A DNA stretch of 40,074 nucleotides from Paenarthrobacter sp. Z7-10 (GTDB lineage Bacteria > Actinomycetota > Actinomycetes > Actinomycetales > Micrococcaceae): NCBI RefSeq assembly GCF_026932795.1, contig NZ_JADPVH010000038.1, positions 1 to 40,074 on the forward strand, read 5' to 3'. Shown here in pieces: positions 7,312-16,266 of the stretch; positions within the stretch are counted from its first letter, which is position 1; every line of letters starts with the position of its first letter. Below the pieces are notes generated by a model. It was not told the DNA's origin. It worked only from the letters and a program-made list of their open reading frames with translations, and did no database searches. The position numbers and the translations under genes are program-made.

Positions 7312-8100
7312 ATGACGACCGCCGCGTTGACTTGGCTGAATGACGACACCGTCCAGCTCCGACAACCGAAGACATCTCATTGGGAAGCGCCGTTCCTGTT
7401 CCTGCTGTTCGGTAGTGAGCGGGCGCTCCTGCTTGACACCGGTGCGACGACCGACGAAGCCGTCTTCCCGCTGCGTGCCACGATCGATGCGCTGATGGAA
7501 GAATGGCTGGACCGGCACCCACTGATCCGGGGCTCGAACTACGGACTCGTCGTTGCGCACACGCACTCCCACGGCGACCATATCGCCGGTGACGCTTTGC
7601 TGCTTGATCGTCCGGCAACTGTCCTGGTTGGAACTACTACAACTGAAGTGATCGAGTTCTTTGGCTTCGAGGCGTGGCCGACGGCGGTGTCGACATTCGA
7701 CCTCGGGGGGCGGATCCTGGATCTGATCGGCGCACCGGGCCACGAGCCCTCGGCGCTGGTTTTCTTCGACCGGGCGGCAGGCATACTGTTCACCGGTGAC
7801 AGCGTCGCCCCCTGCCGGCTCTACGTCCGCGATCGTCCCGCGTTTATGGCGACCATCGACCGGTTGATCCGGTTCCGGGACGCGTCACCGACGGCCGTCC
7901 GCGCGTTGCTTGGCGCGCACGTTGAAATGTCGAACAAACCCGGCGTGGACTACCCGGCAGGCACGATCGACCAGCCCGATGAGGCGCCACTCGCCCTTGA
8001 CCCCGGCGTGCTTGACGAGGTTCGGGGTACCCTCGCCGAAGCCGGCGACGACCCCAAAATCGTGGTCCGTGACCGTTTCATCCTCTGGAACCTGATCTGA
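7312..8100 (+). CDS. Metallo-beta-lactamase-fold hydrolase
   Basis: A 262-residue soluble protein with the MBL-fold metal motifs in order: LLLDTGAT (about 40-47), THSHGDH (the HxHxDH site, about 83-89), GHEPSALVF (third His, about 143-151), FTGDS (bridging Asp, about 162-166) and LGAHVEMS (final His, about 203-210). Two metal ions, usually zinc, would be bound in the cytoplasm. The motif set is closer to general MBL hydrolases than to glyoxalase II or RNase Z, and no substrate can be assigned. It is transcribed divergently from the copper-type cassette. The ribosome binding site is weak, so the start could shift slightly. Confidence 0.9.
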   Translation: MTTAALTWLNDDTVQLRQPKTSHWEAPFLFLLFGSERALLLDTGATTDEAVFPLRATIDALMEEWLDRHPLIRGSNYGLVVAHTHSHGDHIAGDALLLDRPATVLVGTTTTEVIEFFGFEAWPTAVSTFDLGGRILDLIGAPGHEPSALVFFDRAAGILFTGDSVAPCRLYVRDRPAFMATIDRLIRFRDASPTAVRALLGAHVEMSNKPGVDYPAGTIDQPDEAPLALDPGVLDEVRGTLAEAGDDPKIVVRDRFILWNLI

Positions 8101-8210
8101 GCAGCGGCTGGGGATTTGCCTCACAAACCACCACTCCTGAGCAGAAGTCCCCGGAAAATCAATCATCCGCCCAGGAAAGCCCTCAAACTAACCCGTCCGA
8201 GCGGCTAAAG

Positions 8211-8241
8211 TGTTGACAAAGTCAGCACCCCCGGACAATGG
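8211..8241 (+). promoter_or_regulatory. Candidate promoter with overlapping inverted repeat before the mannitol dehydrogenase-family gene
   Basis: TTGACA (8213-8218) and CAATGG (8236-8241) are 17 bases apart. The -35 lies inside TGTTGAC-AAA-GTCAGCA (8211-8227), an inverted repeat with one mismatch in 7-bp arms, which is a plausible operator. It ends about 70 bases before the gene start at 8314. Confidence 0.5.
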
Positions 8242-8313
8242 GCGCAGGAGTCGGCCCTACAGGTCCACATCAACGCAACGACGACCGACTCAATCTTGGA
8301 AAGGTGAGCCCGG

Positions 8314-9786
8314 ATGCACCTGCTCAACAGCACCACGCTCAGTGACCTACCCGTTTCACTGCTCAAGCCTTCCTACGACCGTTCAGCCCTGAGTACCGGA
8401 ATCGTCCACTTTGGTGTTGGCGGCTTCCACCGTGCACATCAAGCCATGTATCTGGATCAGCTGATGAACACTGGCCAGGCCTTGGACTGGGCTATCTGTG
8501 GCGTCGGCGTCCTCCCTGCCGATGCACGGATGAAGCAGGTAATGGACCGCCAGGACTGCCTCTACACGTTGATGGTGAAGAACCCCGACGGAACCCGGCA
8601 GGCTCGCGTCATCGGATCGATCATCGAGTACCTCTTTGCCCCGGCGGATCCCAACGCCGTCATTGAAAAGATGGCCTCCGCGTCCGTCCGCATTGTTTCG
8701 CTGACCGTGACGGAGGGCGGGTACAACTTCCACCACGTCAGCGGAGACTTCGACGCTGGCAATCCCGACGTCGTCCACGACCTCCTGCCAGGATCCGAGC
8801 CTCGAACCACCTTCGGTCTCATCACTGAGGCGCTGTCCCGAAGGAGGAAGCGGGGTCTGGAGCTCTTCACCGTTATGTCCTGCGACAACATCCAGGGCAA
8901 CGGCGACGTCGCCCGGAAAATGTTCACCGCCTACGCTCGCCTCAAGGACCCCGAGCTCGGGTCATGGATAGCCGCAAACGTCTCCTTTCCGAACAGTATG
9001 GTCGACAGGATCACTCCCGTGACGACGGATGAGGACCGTCGTACCATTGCGGACGAGTACGGAGTAGAGGACGCCTGGCCGGTGGTCTGCGAACCGTTCG
9101 CGCAATGGGTTTTGGAGGACCGATTCAGCGCTGGCCGTCCACTCTTCGAGGATGCGGGCGTCCGGCTCGTTGATGACGTGGAACCCTACGAGCTCATGAA
9201 ACTGCGCTTGCTCAACGCAAGCCACCAGGCACTGTGTTACTTCGGCTACCTGGCAGGTTACCGATACGCGCACGAAGCCTGTCAGGACCCGTTGTTCGCC
9301 CGCTTCCTCCTCGATTACATGGACAAGGAAGGCAGCCCAACCCTGCAACCCGTTCCCGGAATCGACCTCGACAGGTACAAGCGCACACTGATTGAACGGT
9401 TTTCCAACTCATACATCCGAGATACCCTGGCTCGGCTATGCGCCGAAAGTTCGGACCGGATTCCAAAATGGTTGATTCCGGTCATCCGGATTAACCTGGA
9501 CAACCATGCTGAGATCCGCCGCTCAGCCGCCGTCGTCGCCAGTTGGGCCCGCTACGCCGAAGGACTAGACGAAGACGGCAACCATATAGAGGTGGTGGAC
9601 CGGCTGAAGCCAACCCTGATGGCCGCCGCTAAGAAACAGCATCAGGAGCCGCTGGCCTTCATCGCCAACCGTGAAATCTTTGGCGATCTCATCGACAGCG
9701 AACGCTTCGTGAAAGCTTACACGGACGCCCTAACGAGCCTCCATGAGCGCGGTGCAAAGGAAACCATCCGAACACTCCTTCGCTGA
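8314..9786 (+). CDS. Long-chain mannitol dehydrogenase family oxidoreductase
   Basis: A 490-residue NAD-dependent polyol or uronate dehydrogenase. The N-terminal nucleotide-binding region contains IVHFGVGGFHRAHQ (about residues 30-43). The family signature KLRLLNASHQ lies at about 296-305 and provides the catalytic Lys and the Asn/His pair. The length matches D-mannitol 2-dehydrogenase, D-arabinitol dehydrogenase and fructuronate reductase. These interconvert a polyol or aldonate and a ketose or keto-acid in the cytoplasm. No transporter, kinase or regulator gene lies beside it, so the substrate is open; mannitol to fructose is the most common activity. GGAAAGG about 10 bases before the ATG supports the start. 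It stands alone, with its own promoter signal upstream. Confidence 0.92.
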   Translation: MHLLNSTTLSDLPVSLLKPSYDRSALSTGIVHFGVGGFHRAHQAMYLDQLMNTGQALDWAICGVGVLPADARMKQVMDRQDCLYTLMVKNPDGTRQARVIGSIIEYLFAPADPNAVIEKMASASVRIVSLTVTEGGYNFHHVSGDFDAGNPDVVHDLLPGSEPRTTFGLITEALSRRRKRGLELFTVMSCDNIQGNGDVARKMFTAYARLKDPELGSWIAANVSFPNSMVDRITPVTTDEDRRTIADEYGVEDAWPVVCEPFAQWVLEDRFSAGRPLFEDAGVRLVDDVEPYELMKLRLLNASHQALCYFGYLAGYRYAHEACQDPLFARFLLDYMDKEGSPTLQPVPGIDLDRYKRTLIERFSNSYIRDTLARLCAESSDRIPKWLIPVIRINLDNHAEIRRSAAVVASWARYAEGLDEDGNHIEVVDRLKPTLMAAAKKQHQEPLAFIANREIFGDLIDSERFVKAYTDALTSLHERGAKETIRTLLR

Positions 9787-9881
9787 GGCCCACCGAACGC
9801 ACGCCCAACCTGCTCTACGCTGGCTTGCACAGGCGGCAGCTGAGGGAGTCGAACGCCACTGGCCGACGAAGTGGAAGCCCT

Positions 9882-11078
9882 TTACGGGCCGTGGGCCTTG
9901 CGCCGTCGCCTCTGGATCTCCACATACGTGGTGACAAGGACCAGGAGAACTACGGCGAGCACCAGGCTGACCGCGCCGGAAACCAAGGCACTCACCGGTA
10001 TGAGCACAACGGCACCCACCACGGTCGACACCGCCCACGGCAGCACGGTGCGGGCCGGCTGACCGTAACGAAGCGAGACTATCGCGGTGCATGCATAGAA
10101 CAAGGCGAGGCCGCCGCCGAGCGAAGTTCCTGAACCCAGCGGCAGAGGATTGAAAGGTCGCGGAATGGCAGTCGCGATCGCCCCAGCGATGACTGTTAGG
10201 CCGACTACCAGCAGAAACGGGCAGAACAGCGTGGTCTGGAGCATCCCTGCAAAGTCCGACCGCGCGTGCAGCCGCTCAAGCCCCGCGCTCAGGGTGGCGG
10301 TGCCATATTGAAAGAATGCCCAGCCCAGGAGAGCGACGATGAGAAAACCCAGCGCGCCGGCCAAACCTGCGCCCGGGGCCCAATCGTCCGACACTTCGGA
10401 GACGATCGTAAAAACGGATTCACCGAGGACAATGATGACGAAAAGACCCAACCGCTCGGAAGCATGCTCAATGTTGATGTCGCCGATGCCCCGGTCGGCC
10501 CACAACCGCCCGCCAAGCAGCACCATGCCTACCTCGACGACTATCGACGTCGCCCATAGGACTACTGCGACATGGAGCGGCGCGAACGCGGCGACCAACC
10601 AGAGGACAGCCGTTCCGCCGTTATAGATCCAGATTCGCCACGGCGTATCGTCGGAATGTCCGCGGTGTTGATACAGCCACAGAACCAGCAGGACGACCCG
10701 CATGGCAGCGTTGGCCAACGAAAAAGCCCACGCCCGTTCGCCGAAGGCGCCCGGCGCGGCGGCGGCCATAATGCTTGCGGCGCCCATGGCAGCGAGCATA
10801 GCCAGGCCCAACGCACGGGACGATAGACCCGGAAGTAGATTGACGACAGAAGCGAGGTTCACCCAAGCCCACCAGGCCGGGAAGAACAGCAGAACGAATG
10901 TACCGAACTCGGCCCACCCAGGGTCGCCGTGTATCCCATGGGCGAGCTGCCCCACAAAAGCCACAAACACGAGGTCGAAGAACAGTTCCATCCAATGAAC
11001 CCGGCGCGGATTCCGCGCGGCCTCGTGGGTCCATTCGCCCGAGGCTAACGAGTTGTTAACCGGCGGATCATTTTCCAT
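9882..11078 (-). CDS. LtrA family (low temperature requirement) membrane protein
   Basis: A 398-residue integral membrane protein with about ten hydrophobic segments. The LtrA-family N-terminal motif is RRVHWMELFFDLVFVAFV (residues 25-42), with the conserved W-x-E-L-F-F-D-L-V-F core. A second family motif, HASERLGLFVIIVLGES, lies in the middle (about 203-219), and a short basic tail ends the protein. Named from a Listeria gene linked to growth in the cold, the biochemical function of the family is unknown. It is convergent with the mannitol dehydrogenase-type gene and downstream of tmRNA on the same strand, but with a gap of over 300 bases, so it is probably its own transcription unit. There is no strong Shine-Dalgarno before the chosen ATG. 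Confidence 0.9.
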   Translation of the reverse strand: MENDPPVNNSLASGEWTHEAARNPRRVHWMELFFDLVFVAFVGQLAHGIHGDPGWAEFGTFVLLFFPAWWAWVNLASVVNLLPGLSSRALGLAMLAAMGAASIMAAAAPGAFGERAWAFSLANAAMRVVLLVLWLYQHRGHSDDTPWRIWIYNGGTAVLWLVAAFAPLHVAVVLWATSIVVEVGMVLLGGRLWADRGIGDINIEHASERLGLFVIIVLGESVFTIVSEVSDDWAPGAGLAGALGFLIVALLGWAFFQYGTATLSAGLERLHARSDFAGMLQTTLFCPFLLVVGLTVIAGAIATAIPRPFNPLPLGSGTSLGGGLALFYACTAIVSLRYGQPARTVLPWAVSTVVGAVVLIPVSALVSGAVSLVLAVVLLVLVTTYVEIQRRRRKAHGP

Positions 11079-11348
11079 TGCCCAATGCTAGTCGGCATCT
11101 TGAGAAGTAATCGTCTCAAGACCTCCGCTCCGGCTTTCGTCTGCAGCTGGTGGCGGTCGCCGCGAGCGAACGAGGAACCGGGCTTGGGAACATTCCTGCT
11201 CGACCGTGCGGAGGACGAGGCCCACGGAGCGGGGGGACTCAGGCCGCCCAAAGCGATACTGGGTCAAAGTGAGGGCCACGCCGGTCAGGCCGGTCAGGAA
11301 GTTGAGACAGAAGAGCCAGCAAGAACCAAAGTGATGAGAAAGTCCTCA
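11079..11348. other. Intergenic region between tmRNA terminator and ltrA-type gene
   Basis: About 270 bases. It should hold the minus-strand promoter of the LtrA-family gene, but no clear -35/-10 pair stands out. The open frames that cross it have no ribosome binding site or recognisable product. Confidence 0.4.
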
Positions 11349-11376
11349 GGCCAGAGACCCAAAAGGGTCTCCGGCC
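11349..11376 (-). terminator. Hairpin terminator after tmRNA
   Basis: On the minus strand GGCCGGAGACCC-TTTT-GGGTCTCTGGCC forms a 12-bp stem with one G:U pair and a 4-nt loop, starting 15 bases beyond the tmRNA 3' end. The following T-run is weak (TGAGGACTTTCTC). Confidence 0.7.
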
Positions 11377-11390
11377 AAAGGACAGATCTG

Positions 11391-11754
11391 TGGAGATGGG
11401 GGGAATTGAACCCCCGTCCGATGTCGTGTTGTCAGGTCTTCTCCGGGCGCAGTTTGCGTCGGTTTTTCTCAGCCCCAGCTATCGTGCAAACAAGTAGCTG
11501 CCAGGCTCAGTCATATAAGTGTCCCCTAAGCCCCTATGACGAAGGCTTAGAGCAGTGGCCCTCTAAATGACGCCAGGATCCGGGGCGAGAGCAAACCCGG
11601 GCTGACGGACTGTCTTACTGCTTAGGCAGCGAGAGCGAAGTCAGTGCGCGATGTTTTGGCACTTATTGTTTTACAGAGATCGTTTACGAGATAACCCTGT
11701 ATCCTCGGCCCGCTTCACCTGTCGCGACAAACATCGTCGAAACCAATCATCCCC
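11391..11754 (-). ncRNA. ssrA: Transfer-messenger RNA (tmRNA)
   Basis: The 5' end GGGGATGATTGGTTTCGACG and the 3' end with GGGGGTTCAATTCCCCCC (T arm) and CATCTCC pair into a 7-bp acceptor stem with one G:U. A is the discriminator and CCA is not encoded. The resume frame at 11622-11660 reads AKTSRTDFALAA followed by TAA, an Arthrobacter-like degradation tag ending in the usual ALAA. Pseudoknot-forming GC segments lie between the tag and the T arm (e.g. AAGCCTTCGTCATAGGGGCTT). tmRNA with SmpB rescues ribosomes stalled on broken mRNA and tags the incomplete protein for proteolysis. smpB lies about 2.5 kb upstream on the same strand. Confidence 0.97.
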
Positions 11755-11913
11755 ATATTTAGTTGTCAACACCGCACCAAACTCCGCGGTACAGCAAGTC
11801 TAACGCAACCAAGCAGCCGTGTATTCCCGGGCCGGCCGACGAGATTGTCGTCCAGGCTCGCCGCGCCGCCGGATGGCACATCTTTCATCGCTTCGAAGCG
11901 TGGGGGTAGTCGT

Positions 11914-13329
11914 TCAGCGTCCAAGAAGGTGACGTTCCGCTTTAACTTCCAGCACTTTCAGTGCCGCCGCATCGACGGCAGCAGCGAATGTCGAGTCACT
12001 CTCTGCACGCCGCGTTATACCCTTATGCAGCGCCGGCACCATGGCCGCGTCCGCGCACAGAGCCATGGTTCCACCGGCGGCGATAAAGTCGGCACCACGC
12101 TTTTCCACCGCGTATGGCGAGAGCTGAACCGCGCTGCAGAGGTCATCGGAGATGATGATGCCCGTAAACCCAAGGTCCTTGCGGAGCATGTCTTTCAACA
12201 CCACGGACGAAAACGGCGCAATGTGGTGCGCGTCGATGGCTGGGTAGAGCGCACTGGAGACCATCATCCAGCGCGAGCCCGCGGTGACGGCGGCAAGGAA
12301 CGGGGCTATGTAGGGGTCGTTGCGGATGGTCTGGTTGTCTGTCACGCCAGTGCTGATGTCGGTATTGGCGCTCACCCGGCCCAGACCCGGGAAGTGTTTG
12401 GGAACGGCCGCCACGCCCGCATCCGCCATTCCCTTAAGGAAGGCGATTCCATGGCTGGCCACCGACTCCGGAGTGAAGCCATATTCGCGGAAATAGTGGC
12501 CGATCGGGGCATTGCCTGTGGCCACGGCGTCGCTGGGCACCGTATCCAGGATCGGTGCGAGATTGACGTTAATACCTGCACCGGCGAGCTGACTGCCCCA
12601 GGTTTTGGCATTGCTGCGCAGGATGGCAGGATCGAGGCCGCCTTGGTCCAAGGCGATGGGGATGGCGGAGAAGCCCGGCCCGTTGAGCACCTGCACGAAC
12701 CCGCCCTCCTGGTCGGTCGCGACGAACTGCCGCACGCCGGCCGTGCTGACAGCGTTGACTTGCGCCTTGAGCTGGGCCACGACGGCGGCCGCGGCAACCG
12801 ATCCGGCGTAGGTTCGTCCCTTTAGGTAGACATTGCCCACGTGATAGGTGCTTATGTCAATCGGCGTATTGGCGTCGATACCTTCGACGGGTGCCCCAAT
12901 CATCAGCAGCTGTCCAACTTTTTGCGCCAGCGTCATCCGAGCCAGCGTCCGCGCGGCTTTGGACGCAGCGGGGGTGACGACGGGCGACGGCGGCACGCCG
13001 GTTGCGGACGCGGAGGCGCTGGCAGACGGCTGTGGCTGCGCGGTGGCTGGTCCGGACGATGATGGTCCGGACGAAGGCACGGCGCTGGCGGGCGCACCGC
13101 CTGCCGGCGCTCCCGCAGCGGACGGTGACCCTGCTGGCCCATTGCCGGTGGCGGACGTACATCCTGTCAAAACGAGCAGGACGGAAACTGCACCCGCGGT
13201 TGCTGCGACGCTGAGTCGGCCACGCGCGATGCCGCCGTCTGCCGCCATAGTCGACTGCCGCCGTCGGCCGTGCCCTGTGCCGCACCCATATTCGTCACCG
13301 TATGTACGGCGGTAAGCGCGCCAAGTCAT
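11914..13329 (-). CDS. Glycoside hydrolase family 3 enzyme, NagZ-like beta-N-acetylhexosaminidase
   Basis: The ATG at 13329 has GGGAGG 8 bases upstream; this gives 471 residues. A methionine 27 codons further in lacks a ribosome site but would give a more normal lipoprotein signal. A hydrophobic segment ends in LVLTGC (lipobox), followed by a long Ala/Pro/Ser linker and then the GH3 domain. Its motifs are KVGQLLMIG, ATDQEGG, KHFPGLGRVSANTD and IIISDDL, the last carrying the nucleophile Asp. KHFPGLG replaces the more usual KHFPGHG. GH3 NagZ-type enzymes remove N-acetylglucosamine from muropeptides or glycans. As a predicted lipoprotein it would act outside the membrane. It lies immediately downstream of the CtaG-like gene, near division and cell-wall genes. 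Confidence 0.88.
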   Translation of the reverse strand: MTWRAYRRTYGDEYGCGTGHGRRRQSTMAADGGIARGRLSVAATAGAVSVLLVLTGCTSATGNGPAGSPSAAGAPAGGAPASAVPSSGPSSSGPATAQPQPSASASASATGVPPSPVVTPAASKAARTLARMTLAQKVGQLLMIGAPVEGIDANTPIDISTYHVGNVYLKGRTYAGSVAAAAVVAQLKAQVNAVSTAGVRQFVATDQEGGFVQVLNGPGFSAIPIALDQGGLDPAILRSNAKTWGSQLAGAGINVNLAPILDTVPSDAVATGNAPIGHYFREYGFTPESVASHGIAFLKGMADAGVAAVPKHFPGLGRVSANTDISTGVTDNQTIRNDPYIAPFLAAVTAGSRWMMVSSALYPAIDAHHIAPFSSVVLKDMLRKDLGFTGIIISDDLCSAVQLSPYAVEKRGADFIAAGGTMALCADAAMVPALHKGITRRAESDSTFAAAVDAAALKVLEVKAERHLLGR

Positions 13330-13374
13330 GGATCGGTCCTCCCTGTTCCCGAGGTCGTCGAACACCGGGCCATT

Positions 13375-14253
13375 TCAGTAGCGTCCCAGATGCGCGGCGT
13401 TCAGCGCATCCATTTGTTCGTCAGTCATCTCATCCAGCACGTCACGCTCGCCGCGATCGGTCCGCGAAAAACGGACAAACAGCAGAATGAGAATGGGCAG
13501 GTCCGCCGCCTCGCAGATAAACCAGAGCCAGTCCCCCGCGAGCTGCTGATCGAGCAGTGGGCTGGGGAACCATGGCGCATGGGGCCCAGATAAGATGCCG
13601 GCCCCGTCCAGGACCGAGCCATTGAGCCGAAGCGCCATGCCGGGAATGGCGTCGGCCAGCAGCTCGATAAAGGCGAAAACAAATTCGAGCAGCAAAAGTG
13701 AGGTAGTGGTCCGCCGCCCGGACTCGGTCAAGGGCAGAATCAGCAGCAGGCCCAGCAGTGGTACGCCGACGGTGAGGAGGCCTTCGATCACCGGGGTAAG
13801 TCTGGCGACGCCAGCCAGCGGGGTGAGCAATGCGGAAAACAGCAGCAGGCCCACCAAGGGTGCCACCACGGCGTTGGAGAAGAACCTCATCGGCCAGCGG
13901 CCAACGGAGGCAAGCCGCCGCCGCACGCTGGTGGAGTGCGTGGCCGCCCGCAGCAGCGATAAGGGTTTGCCCAGCGACAACAGAATCGGGACGATGAACA
14001 GGAGCATGGCCAGCCGGATTGAAAAGGCCCAGCGCAGCTGACCCGCAGAGCTTCCGAGGAAGCCGAAAGAGACGAAGCCGAAAAAGCCCAGACCAAGCAG
14101 AGAGAAGCAGACGATCCGCCAGCGCGGCCAGCTGACGCCCGCCCGGCCGGCGCGGACAACTCCAACCCCAAAGAGGGTGCCCGCTGCCAGAATCACGCCC
14201 GCGGCCCACGGATCGAACGTCCAGCTGCCGAAAAACACATCCACTGGCGGCAT
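13375..14253 (-). CDS. CtaG-like cytochrome c oxidase assembly family membrane protein
   Basis: A 292-residue polytopic protein, about seven membrane helices, with a short charged C-terminal tail. Its layout and motifs (WTFDPWAAGVILAAG at the start, FSIRLAMLLFIVPILLSLGKPL in the third segment, and DQQLAGDWLWFICEAADLP near the end) match the caa3-type CtaG family. Members assist copper-dependent maturation of cytochrome c oxidase in the plasma membrane. The histidine usual in the Met/His motif of helix 3 (the MxHH type) is not seen here, so a copper role for this copy is uncertain. The ATG follows the smpB stop with no gap (TAGATG), indicating co-transcription and possibly coupled translation. 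Confidence 0.8.
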   Translation of the reverse strand: MPPVDVFFGSWTFDPWAAGVILAAGTLFGVGVVRAGRAGVSWPRWRIVCFSLLGLGFFGFVSFGFLGSSAGQLRWAFSIRLAMLLFIVPILLSLGKPLSLLRAATHSTSVRRRLASVGRWPMRFFSNAVVAPLVGLLLFSALLTPLAGVARLTPVIEGLLTVGVPLLGLLLILPLTESGRRTTTSLLLLEFVFAFIELLADAIPGMALRLNGSVLDGAGILSGPHAPWFPSPLLDQQLAGDWLWFICEAADLPILILLFVRFSRTDRGERDVLDEMTDEQMDALNAAHLGRY

Positions 14254-14724
14254 CTAGGGCCTGTTCTTCTCCCGCATTGCCCGCAGCGCCTCCCGGTTGT
14301 CCTGTTTCTCGCGCAGGGTTTGCCGCTTGTCGTAGTCCTTCTTTCCCTTGGCCACGGCGATTTCCACCTTGGCCCGGCCGTCGAGGAAGTACAGCTGCAG
14401 CGGCACAATAGTGAAGCCGGATTCACGGGTTTTGTGGGCGATTTTTTCCAGTTCCTCGCGGTGCAGCAGCAGCTTGCGCCGGCGGCGCGCCGAATGATTG
14501 GTCCAGCTGCCATTGAGGTATTCCGGAATGTAGACGGCTTCGAGCCACAATTCGTTGTCGTAAAAGGTGGCGAAACCGTCCACCAGCGAGGCACGGCCTT
14601 CCCGGAGCGACTTCACTTCGGTGCCCATCAGAGCCAATCCGGCCTCGTATGTATCCATCACGTGGTAGTCGTGCCGGGCCTTCCGGTTGGTGGCCACTAC
14701 CTTCAGGCCACTTTCTTTGGGCAC
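14254..14724 (-). CDS. smpB: SsrA-binding protein SmpB
   Basis: The start is GTG at 14724, with AAGGAG seven bases upstream. The 156-residue product is typical in length. It has the SmpB beta-barrel signatures [20 protein letters not shown] (about 12-31), [19 protein letters not shown] (about 34-52) and [16 protein letters not shown] (about 81-96). A basic C-terminal tail follows that mimics the anticodon stem in the decoding centre. SmpB binds tmRNA and is required for trans-translation. The ssrA gene lies downstream on the same strand, separated by the CtaG-like and GH3 genes. The 143-base gap from the M23 gene upstream may hold its promoter. Confidence 0.98.
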   Translation of the reverse strand: MPKESGLKVVATNRKARHDYHVMDTYEAGLALMGTEVKSLREGRASLVDGFATFYDNELWLEAVYIPEYLNGSWTNHSARRRRKLLLHREELEKIAHKTRESGFTIVPLQLYFLDGRAKVEIAVAKGKKDYDKRQTLREKQDNREALRAMREKNRP

Positions 14725-14867
14725 GGATACACTCCTTGGATGTTGGGCAGTCTGGATCTTAGCCAGCTGGAAAAGTCACATTCCGGACGCCGGTCGGCGG
14801 ACTACCAGTGTACGCCAGAGTTCTTAGGGGTGGTCCCGCGGCCCGACCGGCCTCGGGTCCAGGGCAG

Positions 14868-16262
14868 TCAGCTCCCCAGAACGGTCATCGGGTCCACTGG
14901 CTTGCCGTTGAGCCACGTTTCGAAGTGTGCATGGCAGCCGGTGGAATTGCCCGTGTTGCCGGTATAGGCGATGAGGTCGCCCGTGTTGACGTGCTGGCCC
15001 TGGCTGACCATCACTTTGGAATTGTGGTAGTAGACGGTCATGAGGGCATTGCCTTGGACCACGCCGTGGCTGATCCAGACGGAGAACCCTCCACCCAGAT
15101 TCGTCCAGCCCGCAAGGGTTACGGTTCCGGCCGCCGGTGCGTAGACCGGCGTTCCACAGGCGGCACCAAAGTCGATGCCGCTGTGCAGGTACGATCCAGA
15201 GCCGTTAAAATCTATGGTTCCTGGTGGTGTCTGCCGCAAGCCAAAGCCGGAGGTGATCGCAATACCCGCTGCAAACGGGTGCCGGAGGCCGAACGCGGAC
15301 GGGCTGCCGGCAGGCGGCGAAATATAGTTGTGGTTTCCCAAAGCCGCTGCGGCCGCACGGGCAGCCGCAGCCGCCGCCTCGCGTTCCTTGCGCTGGCGCT
15401 CCGCGATTTGGTTGGCAATGTTTTCCTGCTGCGCTTTCACCGCCGCCATCTTGGCCTGGATCTGCGGTTTCTTTGCCGTTAGTTCGGCATCGAGGGCAGC
15501 GGCATCGGCGATTAACTTGTCCACAGCGGCTTTTTTGGCCGCAGCCTCATCCCGGGCGGCCTGCTCGCCGGCCAGCGCGGCATCCGCCTGACCCTTCAGA
15601 TCCTTGATCTCCGCTTCCACTGCCTCCAGCCGGGCTTGCACATTGACGTTGGTGGCCTGCTGCTGGGATAACTTATCCAACGCCGCATTCTGACTGCGCA
15701 GGGCTTGGTCCGCCATGTTCATAGTGTTGGCCAGACTCCCCGAGGAACTGCTGCCCAGAATCAGGCTCAGGTTGGACGGAACTCCGCCGGATTTATATGA
15801 CTGGGCGGCAATCTGACCAATGACCTTCTTGGTGTCAGCCAGTTTTCGGGCATCCGCGCCAATCTGGGCGGTGATCTCATCTTTATTCTGCTGGGCCAGA
15901 TCGACGCGTGCGGCCAGCCCATCCACCTCGGCAGTGGCCGTTGTCACGCGGGCCTGCGCATCGGAGAGCGACTGCTGGGCTCCGGGAAGCCGCCCACGGT
16001 ACAGGGTGAGGTTTGCCGCGGCCTTGGCCAGGGAGGCATCGACGAACTCAAGCGAGGACTCTACGTCGTCGGCCTGTGCCTGCAATGCCTTGGCACGATC
16101 GTCGAGATTATCCGCGTGCGCGGGGACGCTGGCCAGCAGCCCCGCCAGCAGGACCGCCACAATGGAAGCGCTGAGGACACGTCGGCGACTCTTTATGACG
16201 GCGGCGCGGCCGTGCCAGGAGGGACGAATGGTTTCCCCGCTGCGGGACGCTTCGCTGGACAC
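14868..16262 (-). CDS. Coiled-coil M23 metallopeptidase, probable FtsEX partner
   Basis: The 464-residue product has a signal peptide (about residues 26-51, ending SVPAHA). A long Ala/Lys/Glu/Gln-rich coiled coil (about 52-300) follows, then a C-terminal LytM/M23 peptidase domain. Zinc-site motifs are HSGIDFGAACGTPV (the H-x3-D pair) and GCHAHFETW (HxH). The architecture matches EnvC-type regulators and PcsB-like hydrolases controlled by FtsEX. The GTG start lies 4 bases after the ftsX stop, so it is very likely in the ftsEX operon. Since both zinc motifs are present it may be catalytic itself, unlike the inactive LytM domain of EnvC. It would cut peptidoglycan crosslinks during septation; the partner role is inference from context. 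Confidence 0.93.
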   Translation of the reverse strand: MSSEASRSGETIRPSWHGRAAVIKSRRRVLSASIVAVLLAGLLASVPAHADNLDDRAKALQAQADDVESSLEFVDASLAKAAANLTLYRGRLPGAQQSLSDAQARVTTATAEVDGLAARVDLAQQNKDEITAQIGADARKLADTKKVIGQIAAQSYKSGGVPSNLSLILGSSSSGSLANTMNMADQALRSQNAALDKLSQQQATNVNVQARLEAVEAEIKDLKGQADAALAGEQAARDEAAAKKAAVDKLIADAAALDAELTAKKPQIQAKMAAVKAQQENIANQIAERQRKEREAAAAAARAAAAALGNHNYISPPAGSPSAFGLRHPFAAGIAITSGFGLRQTPPGTIDFNGSGSYLHSGIDFGAACGTPVYAPAAGTVTLAGWTNLGGGFSVWISHGVVQGNALMTVYYHNSKVMVSQGQHVNTGDLIAYTGNTGNSTGCHAHFETWLNGKPVDPMTVLGS

Positions 16263-16266
16263 GGAC

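Noticed and set aside
11085-11570. Plus-strand open frame over the tmRNA 3' half and the region beyond
   Set aside because: It runs through the tmRNA acceptor and T arm and has no ribosome site or protein-like composition.
14800-14865. GC-rich inverted segments after the M23 gene
   Set aside because: Imperfect arms and no T-run, so too weak to call a terminator.
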